Below the pieces are notes generated by a model that saw only the letters and a list, made by a program, of their open reading frames with translations, had not been told where the DNA came from and did no database searches. The position numbers and the translations under genes were made by a program. Shown here piece by piece: positions 17,988 to 26,415 of a stretch of 64,000 nucleotides of DNA. The DNA lies in the NCBI GenBank assembly GCA_033344815.1, contig JAWPMR010000001.1, positions 1,846,136 to 1,910,135 on the forward strand, in the 5' to 3' direction. Source of the DNA: Paracoccaceae bacterium. Its GTDB lineage: Bacteria; Pseudomonadota; Alphaproteobacteria; Rhodobacterales; Rhodobacteraceae. The number at the start of each line of letters is the position of its first letter. Position 1 is the stretch's first letter.

Positions 17988-18764
17988 ATGCTGAGTTACC
18001 AACATATCTATCACGCCGGCAATCTCGCGGATGTGCACAAGCACGGGCTGCTGGCCTGGATCCTGTCTTATCTGACGCGTAAGGACAAACCGCTGAGCTA
18101 TATTGAAACCCATGCGGGCCGCGCGCTTTATGATCTTGATGATCCCTCTGCGCTGAAAACCGGCGAGGCGGTGCGGGGCATCGACAGGCTGTCCCCGCGG
18201 GTTCCGCCCGATCACGCCTACGCGCAGGCGCTGGCGCGGACACGGGCGAGCCATGGTGCGCGCAGCTATCCGGGCTCGCCCCTGATTGCCGCACAAGTGT
18301 TGCGCCCCACAGACAGCATACACCTGGCAGAACTGCATCCGCAGGAACACGCAGCACTTGATTTTGCGATGTCGTCCCATGGTGCGAAATGCTACCGAAC
18401 GGATGGGTTTGAACTGGCACATTCCCTGTGTCCGCCCACCCCTCGGCGGGGCATCATGCTGATTGATCCCAGCTATGAAATAAAGAACGACTACCGCGAT
18501 ATTCCGCGCCACGTCGCCAGAATTACGCGCGCCTGGAATGTCGGGATTATCTGCCTGTGGTATCCCATTCTCACCTCGCGCGCGCATCTTGAGATGGTGC
18601 AAACACTCCGGGCCCAGCACCCCGAAGCGCTGTCCCATGAAGTGCATTTCCCTCCGGCGCAGCCCGGTCACGGCATGGTTGGGTCGGGTCTTTTCGTGAT
18701 CAATCCGCCCTATGGGCTCACAGAGGAAACCGACAGGTTTTCCAAGCTTTTCAAGAACCTGTAG
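17988..18764 (+). CDS. rlmJ: 23S rRNA (adenine(2030)-N6)-methyltransferase RlmJ
   Basis: A 258-residue protein starting MLSYQHIYHAGNLADVHKH, the hallmark N-terminus of RlmJ. It continues with YIETHAGRALYDL (SAM-binding region) and MLIDPSYEIK (the DPPY-like catalytic motif, here DPSY). RlmJ methylates A2030 of 23S rRNA. Length agrees with the family (about 280 in Escherichia coli). It is a single gene not linked to the catabolic operon upstream. Confidence 0.95.
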   Translation: MLSYQHIYHAGNLADVHKHGLLAWILSYLTRKDKPLSYIETHAGRALYDLDDPSALKTGEAVRGIDRLSPRVPPDHAYAQALARTRASHGARSYPGSPLIAAQVLRPTDSIHLAELHPQEHAALDFAMSSHGAKCYRTDGFELAHSLCPPTPRRGIMLIDPSYEIKNDYRDIPRHVARITRAWNVGIICLWYPILTSRAHLEMVQTLRAQHPEALSHEVHFPPAQPGHGMVGSGLFVINPPYGLTEETDRFSKLFKNL

Positions 18765-18829
18765 GCTCCACAGGGGTCACCGGGTTTTAGGCGCTAGGCA
18801 CATGGAGAATTGCGTGTCAGAGTAGGGCC

Positions 18830-19249
18830 ATGCGCGCGTTGTTGACAGTATGCCTTGTGGGTTTTGGCCAGACAGCCCTCGCCTGCAACGCGCCGGTTTA
18901 TCCGGTGCAGGCAAAGGTGGGCGAACCGGTTCATATCAGCATTTTAGACAGGTTCGGTTCGATCCAACGGCGGGCGTATCACAGCTGGGCTGCAAAAGCT
19001 GTGGACGGTGTCATGGATTGCCCGTCTTCGCATGAGCATTCGGCGGCGGCCTTCCGGTCAGACAGCGACGCACCCGCCGCGTTTTACCATCCGCAGCGGC
19101 TTGCAATTATGCATCCACGCGACTGCGCATTTGGCTTGATGCTCGCACTGTCCGCAGCACATGCCACAAGAATTACGCCAACGCGTACCGATCTTTTGGA
19201 TCGCCGCGCATTATTTCATCGATATAAACCCACACTGGATTTCAGCTAA
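18830..19249 (+). CDS. small exported hypothetical protein
   Basis: A 139-residue protein with a probable signal peptide (MRALLTVCLVGFGQTALA, cleavage before CNAPVY). A cysteine directly after ALA could also suggest a lipoprotein, but the lipobox is poor. No family was recognised. Three further cysteines could form disulfides. It ends six bases before the first TerB-like gene, and a GTAGGG-like ribosome site precedes its ATG, which supports it as a real gene of this small cluster. Confidence 0.55.
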   Translation: MRALLTVCLVGFGQTALACNAPVYPVQAKVGEPVHISILDRFGSIQRRAYHSWAAKAVDGVMDCPSSHEHSAAAFRSDSDAPAAFYHPQRLAIMHPRDCAFGLMLALSAAHATRITPTRTDLLDRRALFHRYKPTLDFS

Positions 19250-19255
19250 AACACA

Positions 19256-19693
19256 ATGTTTGATAGACTTTTTTCGCGCAGACCGGCCAAATCAACCCCC
19301 TTGCCGCAGCCAAACGCACAGCTCGCCCTCGGCGCTCTACTGGTGCGTATTGCTTTGGCCGACCGCACCTATATGGCGTCTGAAATCGGGCAGATTGACC
19401 GCATTCTGGCAGCCACATTCAATCTGAAACCGTTGGAGGCGGCCAAGCTGCGCGCGACCTGCGAAGCGCTGGAACGCCATGCGCCCGGAACGCCCGAATT
19501 TGCGAAAATACTGCGCCAGGAAGTCGCCTATGATGATCGCAAAGCGCTCGCAGATGCCATGTGGGCCGTCGCCCTTGCAGATGGTCACCAAGACGAAGAT
19601 GAGGAAATTCAATTACTTGCCATTGAGACGGCCCTTGGATTGTCAGACGCGGATATTGCAGCGGCGCGACAAAACGCACTGGATCGCAAATGA
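19256..19693 (+). CDS. TerB-family protein (first of tandem pair)
   Basis: A 145-residue helical protein of the TerB-like type: LGALLVRIALADRTYMASE near the start and ALADAMWAVALADGHQDEDEE in the second repeat, the two acidic helix-loop segments that bind metal in TerB. TerB proteins are linked to tellurite resistance and stress sensing, but stand-alone copies in alphaproteobacteria are uncharacterised. It is followed 37 bases later by a clear paralogue, so the pair arose by tandem duplication. Confidence 0.8.
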   Translation: MFDRLFSRRPAKSTPLPQPNAQLALGALLVRIALADRTYMASEIGQIDRILAATFNLKPLEAAKLRATCEALERHAPGTPEFAKILRQEVAYDDRKALADAMWAVALADGHQDEDEEIQLLAIETALGLSDADIAAARQNALDRK

Positions 19694-19730
19694 TATTGGC
19701 ACCCGGGAAATTCCTGACTATATCGAGGCC

Positions 19731-20171
19731 ATGTTTGGAGAATTCATAAAACGGTTGACGCAACCCGATCCCGAGATGCTTCCCGATGAGGATGCGCGTC
19801 TTGCCCTGACGGCTTTGCTGGTGCGCATTGCGCGCTCGGACAATGACTATAGCGCGGGCGAAAAAGAACGCATCGATCAGATCACGGCGCGCCGCTATAA
19901 CCTTGGCCCCGGGGCCACGACCGCCCTGCGCGCCGAAGCCGAAGCACTGGAAGCCGAGGCCCCCGATACGGTGCGCTTCACACGCGCCATCAAAGACGCC
20001 GTGCCCTATGAGGAGCGCCGCGCCGTTGTTCAGGCGCTCTGGCAGGTCGTGCTGGCGGATGGCGAACGTGCGCATGAAGAGGACGCATTGGTCCGGATGG
20101 TCACGAATTTCCTCGGGATCAGTGATCGGGACTCTGCGCTCGCGCGACAGGCGGTTGACGACAGCGCATGA
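19731..20171 (+). CDS. TerB-family protein (second of tandem pair)
   Basis: A 146-residue paralogue of the preceding gene, aligning over its whole length: LTALLVRIARSDNDYSAGE against LGALLVRIALADRTYMASE, and VVQALWQVVLADGERAHEED in the second half. The start is ATG 19731; a longer frame overlaps its neighbour and is not supported. Its stop overlaps the start of the PhnD-like gene in an ATGA, so the two are probably co-translated. Function is unknown beyond the family link to tellurite and metal stress. Confidence 0.82.
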   Translation: MFGEFIKRLTQPDPEMLPDEDARLALTALLVRIARSDNDYSAGEKERIDQITARRYNLGPGATTALRAEAEALEAEAPDTVRFTRAIKDAVPYEERRAVVQALWQVVLADGERAHEEDALVRMVTNFLGISDRDSALARQAVDDSA

Positions 20172-20908
20172 TTGCCAGCCTGCCCATGTATGATGGGCCA
20201 ACGACGCGGTCCGCGAACGATAGATTTTGGCGCCTGACCCGGAACCGACTTGGGTTTGGCCCCGACAATTTGAACCGAACCGATGATCCACATGACACAT
20301 GGGTCAGACCGGATCTGGTAATGTCCCAGACCTGCGGCCTGCCGTTTCGAAGCGGTCTCCACGGGCGGGTCAGCTTGATCGGTACACCGGATTACGGTGT
20401 CACGGGCTGCCCGCCGGGGTATTACAACTCCTGCGTCATCGTCCGCAGAGATGACCCTCGACGATCGCTCTCGGATTTTAAAAACGCGCGGTTGGCGCGC
20501 AACGATGTGCGCTCACAATCCGGCTGGGCTTCGATCGAAGGGCATCTGGCGGAAAACGATTTCGGCTTCAGCTTTCTGGGTAAAACCTTAGACACGGGCA
20601 GCCATGCCGCATCTGCACGTGCGGTTCTCGACGGGACAGTGGACATTGCCGCGATTGATGCCGTAAGCTGGGCGCTGTTTCAAAGGGAGACCCCAGCGGC
20701 GCAGGATCTGCGGGTGTTGGTCTCTACCCGGCCAACACCTGGTTTACCGATCATCTCATCCGCAACGGCAGACAAGGACCAATTGTTTCAGGCGATCAGC
20801 TCCGCGCTGGAGGCCTTGCCCGAAAAAGACAAAGCCAGCTTGTTGATAAAAGGCCTCATTGCGATTCCGCCCGAAGCCTATCTGTCCGAACCGCTTCCGC
20901 CCGCGTGA
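20168..20908 (+). CDS. PhnD/SsuA-like substrate-binding-fold protein without signal peptide
   Basis: A 246-residue protein with the layout of phosphonate/phosphate-type periplasmic binding proteins: GYYNSCVIVRRDD near residue 85, LARNDVRSQSGWAS near 110, SHAASARAVLDGTVDIAAIDAVSW near 145. It lacks an obvious signal peptide and no matching ABC transporter is adjacent. It may act in the cytoplasm or be a sensor-like binding protein. Coupling to the second TerB gene by ATGA overlap is the main clue to its role. Confidence 0.78.
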   Translation: MIASLPMYDGPTTRSANDRFWRLTRNRLGFGPDNLNRTDDPHDTWVRPDLVMSQTCGLPFRSGLHGRVSLIGTPDYGVTGCPPGYYNSCVIVRRDDPRRSLSDFKNARLARNDVRSQSGWASIEGHLAENDFGFSFLGKTLDTGSHAASARAVLDGTVDIAAIDAVSWALFQRETPAAQDLRVLVSTRPTPGLPIISSATADKDQLFQAISSALEALPEKDKASLLIKGLIAIPPEAYLSEPLPPA

Positions 20909-21035
20909 GAGCGCACGATTTGGCCCAAATTGCGCAATTTACCCTGCGGAACGGGCGCCAAACTGCTTTCAACATTGCAAAAGCTATAAATTTGGCACTT
21001 TATACTGCACTGAAACCAATAAGAGACAGTGTGCT

Positions 21036-21812
21036 TTGTCCATTCAACCGCCGGTTATTGAAATCCATAATTTACACAAAGCCTACGGGACGCTTGAGGT
21101 TCTCAAAGGCGTCCATATCTCTGCTCCCAAAGGACATGTCATTTCGCTGATTGGCTCATCCGGTTCTGGAAAATCCACCCTCTTGCGATGCTGCAATCTC
21201 CTGGAAGACAGCCAAGAAGGCGAGATCAGGTTCAAGGGTGAACCTGTGGCGTGGAAGGGCGAGGGCCACAATCGTCGCCCCGCAGATGCCGAGCAGGTCC
21301 TGCGCATCCGGACAAACCTGTCGATGGTGTTTCAGCAGTTTAACCTCTGGGCGCATATGACAATTTTGCAAAACGTCATGGAAGCGCCGCTGACCGTGCT
21401 CAAACGGGACCGGACCGAAGTGGAACAGTCTGCGCGCGGATACCTCGACAAGGTGGGGATTGGCGACAAATGTGACGTTTATCCCGCCCAGTTGTCAGGC
21501 GGTCAGCAACAACGCGCGGCCATCGCACGCGGCCTCTGCATGGAGCCCGAAGCCCTTTTGTTTGACGAACCCACTTCTGCGCTGGATCCGGAGTTGGAGC
21601 AGGAAGTTGTCAGGGTGATCAAAGACCTCGCAGCCGAGGGTCGCACCATGATGATCGTCACCCATGATATGAAACTGGCCGCCGACGTGTCAGACCATGT
21701 GGTCTTTCTTCATCACGGCCTGATCGAAGAACAAGGCCCGCCTGAGACTCTCTTTGGCGCGCCCAAATCCGAACGACTGCGCGGGTTCCTTTCAGCAACC
21801 CACGCCGCGTAA
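21036..21812 (+). CDS. polar amino acid/polyamine-type ABC transporter, ATP-binding protein
   Basis: A 258-residue ATPase of the HisP/GlnQ type. Walker A is GSSGSGKST, the Q-loop is in VFQQFNLW, the signature is LSGGQQQR and Walker B is ALLFDEPTSALD. I place the start at TTG 21036 after an AAGAGA-like ribosome site, giving the usual family length. Upstream in-frame sequence overlaps the PhnD-like gene and shows no homology. It heads an operon with a binding protein and two permeases, followed by gamma-glutamylation enzymes, suggesting uptake of a polyamine or basic amino acid. Confidence 0.92.
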   Translation: MSIQPPVIEIHNLHKAYGTLEVLKGVHISAPKGHVISLIGSSGSGKSTLLRCCNLLEDSQEGEIRFKGEPVAWKGEGHNRRPADAEQVLRIRTNLSMVFQQFNLWAHMTILQNVMEAPLTVLKRDRTEVEQSARGYLDKVGIGDKCDVYPAQLSGGQQQRAAIARGLCMEPEALLFDEPTSALDPELEQEVVRVIKDLAAEGRTMMIVTHDMKLAADVSDHVVFLHHGLIEEQGPPETLFGAPKSERLRGFLSATHAA

Positions 21813-21840
21813 CCTAAAGATAAAAAACGGGAGTAATACC

Positions 21841-22569
21841 ATGAAATCACTAATCCTTGCCTCTGCGGCATTGGCCATGACGGCTGGAATGGCCTTGGCT
21901 GATGGCCATTCAAAAACCGTGCGCATGGGGACGGAAGGCGCCTACCCCCCCTACAACTTCATCAATGATGCGGGCGAAGTGGACGGGTTTGAGCGCGAGT
22001 TGGGCGATGAGCTGTGCAAGCGCGCCGAACTGACCTGCGAGTGGGTCACCAATGAATGGGACAGCATTATCCCCAACCTCGTGTCCGGCAACTATGATGT
22101 GATCATTGCGGGCATGTCCGTGACCGATGAACGTGACGAAGTCATCGATTTCTCAGAGCAATACACCCTGCCTGATCCTTCCGGTTACCTCGCATCCTCC
22201 AGTGACGCGGACATCAAAACCGGCGTGGTCGCGGCACAGTCCAATACAATTCAAGCCAGCTATATTGCTTCCACGGATGCGACCTTGGTTGAGTTTGCAA
22301 CGCCCGAGGAAACCGTCGCCGCTGTGAAAAACGGCGAAGCAGACGCGGTTCTGGCCGACAAAGCTTTCTTGTCTGAACTTGCAAACGCGGACGCGGATTT
22401 GCAAATGCTGGACGAGGAAGTGATGATCGGCGGCGGCATCGGTCTGGGCATTCGCGAAAGTGACACCGAACTCAAAGAGAAGTTCAACGTTGCGATCCGT
22501 TCCATGAAAGACGATGGCAGCCTGAATGCCTTGATTGGCAAATGGTTGCCCGACCTGGAACAATTCTGA
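21841..22569 (+). CDS. ABC transporter periplasmic substrate-binding protein (family 3)
   Basis: A 242-residue binding protein with a signal peptide (MKSLILASAALAMTAGMALA, then DGHSK). It has the family 3 pattern MGTEGAYPPYNFIND, FERELGDELCKRA, NEWDSIIPNLVSGNYDVIIAGMSVTDERDEVIDFSEQY and GGGIGLGIRESD. Family 3 proteins bind polar amino acids, opines or related amines. The downstream glutamine-synthetase-like genes point to an amine ligand. A GGGAGTAAT ribosome site precedes the ATG, and a strong hairpin follows the stop. Confidence 0.95.
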   Translation: MKSLILASAALAMTAGMALADGHSKTVRMGTEGAYPPYNFINDAGEVDGFERELGDELCKRAELTCEWVTNEWDSIIPNLVSGNYDVIIAGMSVTDERDEVIDFSEQYTLPDPSGYLASSSDADIKTGVVAAQSNTIQASYIASTDATLVEFATPEETVAAVKNGEADAVLADKAFLSELANADADLQMLDEEVMIGGGIGLGIRESDTELKEKFNVAIRSMKDDGSLNALIGKWLPDLEQF

Positions 22570-22579
22570 TTTGACCACC

Positions 22580-22610
22580 GGGGGCAGCGCATCGTTGCCC
22601 CCTTATTTTG
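22580..22610 (+). terminator. intra-operon terminator/attenuator after the binding-protein gene
   Basis: A perfect seven-base stem GGGGGCA (22580-22586) / TGCCCCC (22596-22602) with a nine-base loop, followed by TTATTTTG. It looks like a leaky intrinsic terminator that lets the binding protein be made in excess over the permeases, a common arrangement in such operons. Confidence 0.75.
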
Positions 22611-23507
22611 TTAGAGGATGTTATTTTTAGCTTTTGCACAGATCCAAGCACCCTGTCCGGCTGGCAGTGGATGGCCTGCTACCTGACCACAGGTAAGCAT
22701 ATGTCGATCTATTATTCGGTTTTTACAGTGTTTTTGCTGCTGGCGATTACGGCTCCGATCGCCTTGGCCTTCGGCTTTGGTGCGGCATCTGCAGCGCGCT
22801 CACATTTCGTGCCGCTTCAATGGTTTGGAAAATCCTATATCGCTGTCGTGCGTGGCGTCCCGGACATCGCATTCTTTTTGTTCTTCGTGATTGCATTGGA
22901 TCAGGGTATCGAATACCTGCGCCACAAGGCCCTGTGTCCGGATTGGTCGGAACCCATCCGACAAGGCAATGATTTTGTGGTTTGTCAGGCTGCCAAAGTG
23001 CCCCTTGGCAGTGCACCTCAATGGGTGCATGAGAGTTACGGGTTTTCGCTGGCCGTATTGACCTTTGCCATTGTTTTCGGGGCTTTTGCCGCGAATGTGC
23101 TGTTTGGCGCCATGCGCGCAGTACCCCGTACACAGCTGGAAACAGCGGAAGCCTACGGCATGTCACCGCGCCAGACCTTCTGGCGGGTGTTGGTGCCACA
23201 AATGTGGGTCTATGCCCTGCCCGGTCTCAGCAACCTTTGGATGGTATTGATCAAAGCCACGCCGCTTCTGTTCCTGCTGGGCGTCGAGGACATTGTCTAT
23301 TGGGCGCGTGAGCTGGGCGGCACCAAGACGCCCCGCTTTACGGAATATCCACATGGGGACTGGCGCATGTGGTATTTTCTGGCACTCCTCGTCTTCTACC
23401 TCGTCTTTACCCGGGTTTCTGAAATCGTTCTGGGCCGGATCATGACACGTTTGACCCATGGTCAGGCCACCGCGGGCGGCGAAGCTCAACGTAAGGCCGC
23501 CGCATGA
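22608..23507 (+). CDS. ABC transporter permease (HisM/HisQ type), first
   Basis: A 299-residue permease of the polar amino acid family with hydrophobic segments near residues 30-55, 80-105, 145-170, 200-225 and 255-275. The EAA-type cytoplasmic loop reads ETAEAYGMSPRQTFWRVLVPQ. The start is uncertain: TTG 22608 is the longest option, and ATG 22671 would drop the first 21 residues, which seem to belong to the protein. Its stop overlaps the next gene by four bases. Confidence 0.9.
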   Translation: MLEDVIFSFCTDPSTLSGWQWMACYLTTGKHMSIYYSVFTVFLLLAITAPIALAFGFGAASAARSHFVPLQWFGKSYIAVVRGVPDIAFFLFFVIALDQGIEYLRHKALCPDWSEPIRQGNDFVVCQAAKVPLGSAPQWVHESYGFSLAVLTFAIVFGAFAANVLFGAMRAVPRTQLETAEAYGMSPRQTFWRVLVPQMWVYALPGLSNLWMVLIKATPLLFLLGVEDIVYWARELGGTKTPRFTEYPHGDWRMWYFLALLVFYLVFTRVSEIVLGRIMTRLTHGQATAGGEAQRKAAA

Positions 23508-24310
23508 GTTGCTGGCAAACAATTCAAGACTATGGCCTGCGCGCTGTTGGCATTGGCGAACGGCTCTTGCCACGTGACGATTTCACCCTGTGCCAGCAAT
23601 TTACCCTGATTGGCTCGGGCATGATCTGGAACATCTACTTTGGTGTTTTCGCCCTGTGCATGGGCTTTTTCCTGGCCACAGCCCTGGCCCTTGGAAAAGC
23701 ATCCCCACGTGCGATCTATCGAAAGCCCGCCGAATGGTTCATCTTCCTGTTCCGCGGCTCACCGCTGTTTATCCAGTTCTTTTTCGGGTATTTCCTATTC
23801 CTGAATCTTAAATCAGTCTCCCCGTTTTTTGATCCGTTTACAGCCGCCTGGTTAGGGGCCCTGATCGTTTTGTTCTGCAACACCGCAGCCTATTCGGGGG
23901 AAATCTTTTACGGTGCGCTCTTGTCGATTCCCAAAGGCGACATTGAGGCCGCAGATGCGTATGGTATGACGGGTTGGGCGCGGTTCAAACGCGTGATCTG
24001 GCCGACCATGCTGCGCCTTGCATGGCCCGCCTATACGAATGAGGCAATCTTTCTCTTCCAATCCACAGCGCTTGTGTTTTTCTCCGGTTTCCCGGCGTGG
24101 CAACAACGCGGTGATGCGCTGTATTACGCGAGTTACTTTGCCGATAAAACTTTCAATCCGTTCGTGCCCTATCCGATTCTGGCATTCTATTTCATTTTGC
24201 TGACGCTCGTGATTATTGGCGTTTTTGGTCTGGCCAATGGGCGATTGAACCGGCATTTGCCGCAAAATATGCGCCGCAAATTGAGGTTGCGCCCTAACCT
24301 CATCCGGTAG
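23504..24310 (+). CDS. ABC transporter permease (HisM/HisQ type), second
   Basis: A 268-residue permease paralogous to the preceding one, with the EAA loop DIEAADAYGMTGWARFKRVI and five hydrophobic segments. The pair would form the heterodimeric membrane channel of the transporter. It starts at an ATGA overlap. An AATTTGATCAAATT palindrome follows eight bases after the stop. Confidence 0.92.
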   Translation: MSCWQTIQDYGLRAVGIGERLLPRDDFTLCQQFTLIGSGMIWNIYFGVFALCMGFFLATALALGKASPRAIYRKPAEWFIFLFRGSPLFIQFFFGYFLFLNLKSVSPFFDPFTAAWLGALIVLFCNTAAYSGEIFYGALLSIPKGDIEAADAYGMTGWARFKRVIWPTMLRLAWPAYTNEAIFLFQSTALVFFSGFPAWQQRGDALYYASYFADKTFNPFVPYPILAFYFILLTLVIIGVFGLANGRLNRHLPQNMRRKLRLRPNLIR

Positions 24311-24317
24311 TATCCAT

Positions 24318-24331
24318 AATTTGATCAAATT
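24318..24331. promoter_or_regulatory. 14-bp perfect palindrome AATTTGATCAAATT
   Basis: A fully self-complementary 14-mer between the second permease and the first glutamine-synthetase-like gene, followed by a TGTGGC-GCTG-GCCACA dyad at about 24336-24351. It may be an internal operator or promoter element for the catabolic half of the operon. The binding factor is unknown. Confidence 0.4.
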
Positions 24332-24395
24332 GTTTGTGGCGCTGGCCACAGGTCAGGTACATGCGCCTTTTGCCAACACACCGCAGCGGTAAGCT

Positions 24396-25730
24396 ATGAA
24401 GAACTGGCTTCGCAAAAACCCCCAAGTGCGTACCATTCGCGTGGCCGCCGCTGATCTGAACGGTCAGGCACGCGGCAAACGTATTCCCTCCCGTTACGCG
24501 GATAAGGCTGTTGAGGGCGGTACGCGCTTTCCAATGTCAGTCCTGAACCTCGATATCTGGGGGGAAGACATCGAAAACAGCCCTCTCGTCTTTGAAAGTG
24601 GCGACAGGGACGGTGTTTTAAAACCGACTGAACGCGGATTCATGCCCATGCCATGGCTAGATGCGCCTACTGCATTGCTCCCCATCTGGATGTTTCATGA
24701 AGACGGGCGTCCCTATGCGGGTGATCCCCGCCACGCCTTGAGGTCTGTATTGGACCGTTACAAAGCACGGGACCTTACGCCGGTTTGTGCGGTTGAACTG
24801 GAATTTTTTCTGATCGACGATTCCGGTCGCAAGCTTCAGGTGCCGCCCTCACCCCGCTCGGGAAAAAGACGTGTCGCGGGCGAGATCTTGTCGCTGCGCG
24901 CCTTGGATCAATTCGACAGCTTTTTCACCGATCTTTATGACGCCTGCGAAGAAATGGACATTCCCGCCGATACGGCCATTTCCGAAGCAGGGTTGGGCCA
25001 GTTTGAAATCAATCTGATGCATTGTGATGATGCTTTGCGCGCCGCAGATGATGCCTGGCTGTTCAAGATGCTGGTCAAAGGGTTGGCGCGGCGACACGGC
25101 TTTGCCGCGAGTTTTATGGCAAAACCCTATGAAGATTACTCCGGATCCGGCTTGCATATGCATTTTTCGGTTCTGGACGCAGAAGGCAGCAACGTGTTTG
25201 ACAATGGGGGCGAGGAGGGTTCCGATATCCTGCGCCATGCGGTGGCGGGATGCCTGAACGCCATGCCGGGATCTGCCTTGATCTTTGCGCCCCATGCGAA
25301 CAGTTTTGACCGTATGGTCCCGGGATCCCACGCGCCCACTGGGGTGAGCTGGGCCTATGAAAACCGCACCTCGGCGATCCGGATTCCATCCGGAAGTCCC
25401 AGCGCGCGGCGTATTGAACATCGCGTCGCAGGCGGTGATGTAAACCCTTACTTGATGCTGGCGGCTGTTTTGGGGGCGGCAATCGGTGGCATTGAAGATA
25501 GCGCCGAGCCACCAGAACCGATCACGGGTAACGCATATGCCGCTGACTTGCCGCAAATCCCAGGGGATTGGAAATCCGCAATTGACGCTTTTGAAAAGGA
25601 TCCGGCGATTGCCCGCATTTTCCCGGCCGAACTGATCCAAAATCTCGTTCTGACCAAGCGGCAGGAGTATCATTTCATGCAGGAACTTACCCCATCCGAA
25701 CAGGTCAACGTGTACCTTGATACAGTGTGA
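24396..25730 (+). CDS. glutamine synthetase-like ligase, probable gamma-glutamylpolyamine synthetase (first)
   Basis: A 444-residue member of the glutamine synthetase family, shorter and more divergent than GlnA. It has VELEFFLIDD (metal site), EAGLGQFEINLMHCDD, HMHFSV, NSFDRMVPGSHAP and a C-terminal RIEHRVAGGDVNPYLMLAAV. The pattern is that of PuuA-type enzymes, which join glutamate to putrescine or another amine using ATP. With the amidotransferase, a second synthetase and the FAD oxidase downstream it fits a gamma-glutamyl-amine route. The exact amine is inferred. Confidence 0.92.
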   Translation: MKNWLRKNPQVRTIRVAAADLNGQARGKRIPSRYADKAVEGGTRFPMSVLNLDIWGEDIENSPLVFESGDRDGVLKPTERGFMPMPWLDAPTALLPIWMFHEDGRPYAGDPRHALRSVLDRYKARDLTPVCAVELEFFLIDDSGRKLQVPPSPRSGKRRVAGEILSLRALDQFDSFFTDLYDACEEMDIPADTAISEAGLGQFEINLMHCDDALRAADDAWLFKMLVKGLARRHGFAASFMAKPYEDYSGSGLHMHFSVLDAEGSNVFDNGGEEGSDILRHAVAGCLNAMPGSALIFAPHANSFDRMVPGSHAPTGVSWAYENRTSAIRIPSGSPSARRIEHRVAGGDVNPYLMLAAVLGAAIGGIEDSAEPPEPITGNAYAADLPQIPGDWKSAIDAFEKDPAIARIFPAELIQNLVLTKRQEYHFMQELTPSEQVNVYLDTV

Positions 25731-25737
25731 GGCAACC

Positions 25738-26415
25738 ATGAAAATCGGCATTCTGATGACGGGTCATCCCCCTGATACGATGATGGCGGGGGGGCTCTAC
25801 GACCAGTATTTCGAGCGGCTTCTTGACGGCCATGGTTTTACATTTGAAGGCTGGCCCGTTGTTGATGGCATTTTTCCTCAAAGCGTCGAAGATGCAGACG
25901 GTTGGTTGATCACCGGCTCCAAGCACGGAGCCTATGAGGACCACGCGTGGATTGCGCCGCTCGAAGAATTCATTCGCGACACATTCGACGCCAAACGACC
26001 CATGATTGGCATTTGTTTCGGGCATCAGATCATTGCGCAAGCCATGGGGGGACGGGTCGAAAAATTTGCCGAAGGTTGGGCCGTGGGGCGCACTGAATAT
26101 CAAATGGATGGAAAAACCTGTTCGATTAACGCCTGGCATCAGGATCAGGTTGTCGAAAAACCGAACATGGCAGTGGTGACCGCGCGCAATGACTTCTGTG
26201 AGAATGCTGCTTTGATGTATGAAGATCGGATCTGGACCCTGCAACCGCACCCGGAATATGGCGCTGATTTCATCCAAGGTCTGATCGAAACGCGCGGCAA
26301 GGGTATCGTACCCGACCGTCTTTTGGACCAAGCACGCGCAACCTTGTATGCTCCCACGGATCGTCACGCTGTAGCTAAAGCCATGGCTGAATTTTTCACG
26401 AAAGAGAGGGCCTGA
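25738..26415 (+). CDS. class I glutamine amidotransferase-like hydrolase
   Basis: A 225-residue class I amidotransferase with nucleophile Cys93 in GICFGHQIIAQ, and a histidine and glutamate in LQPHPEYG. A WHQDQV segment is also typical. I chose ATG 25738; an in-frame TTG at 25717 overlaps the upstream gene. The role here is probably hydrolysis of a gamma-glutamyl bond, functionally like PuuD although nearer to the GuaA-type amidotransferase domain. It lies between two synthetase genes, overlapping the second by one base (TGATGG). Confidence 0.9.
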   Translation: MKIGILMTGHPPDTMMAGGLYDQYFERLLDGHGFTFEGWPVVDGIFPQSVEDADGWLITGSKHGAYEDHAWIAPLEEFIRDTFDAKRPMIGICFGHQIIAQAMGGRVEKFAEGWAVGRTEYQMDGKTCSINAWHQDQVVEKPNMAVVTARNDFCENAALMYEDRIWTLQPHPEYGADFIQGLIETRGKGIVPDRLLDQARATLYAPTDRHAVAKAMAEFFTKERA

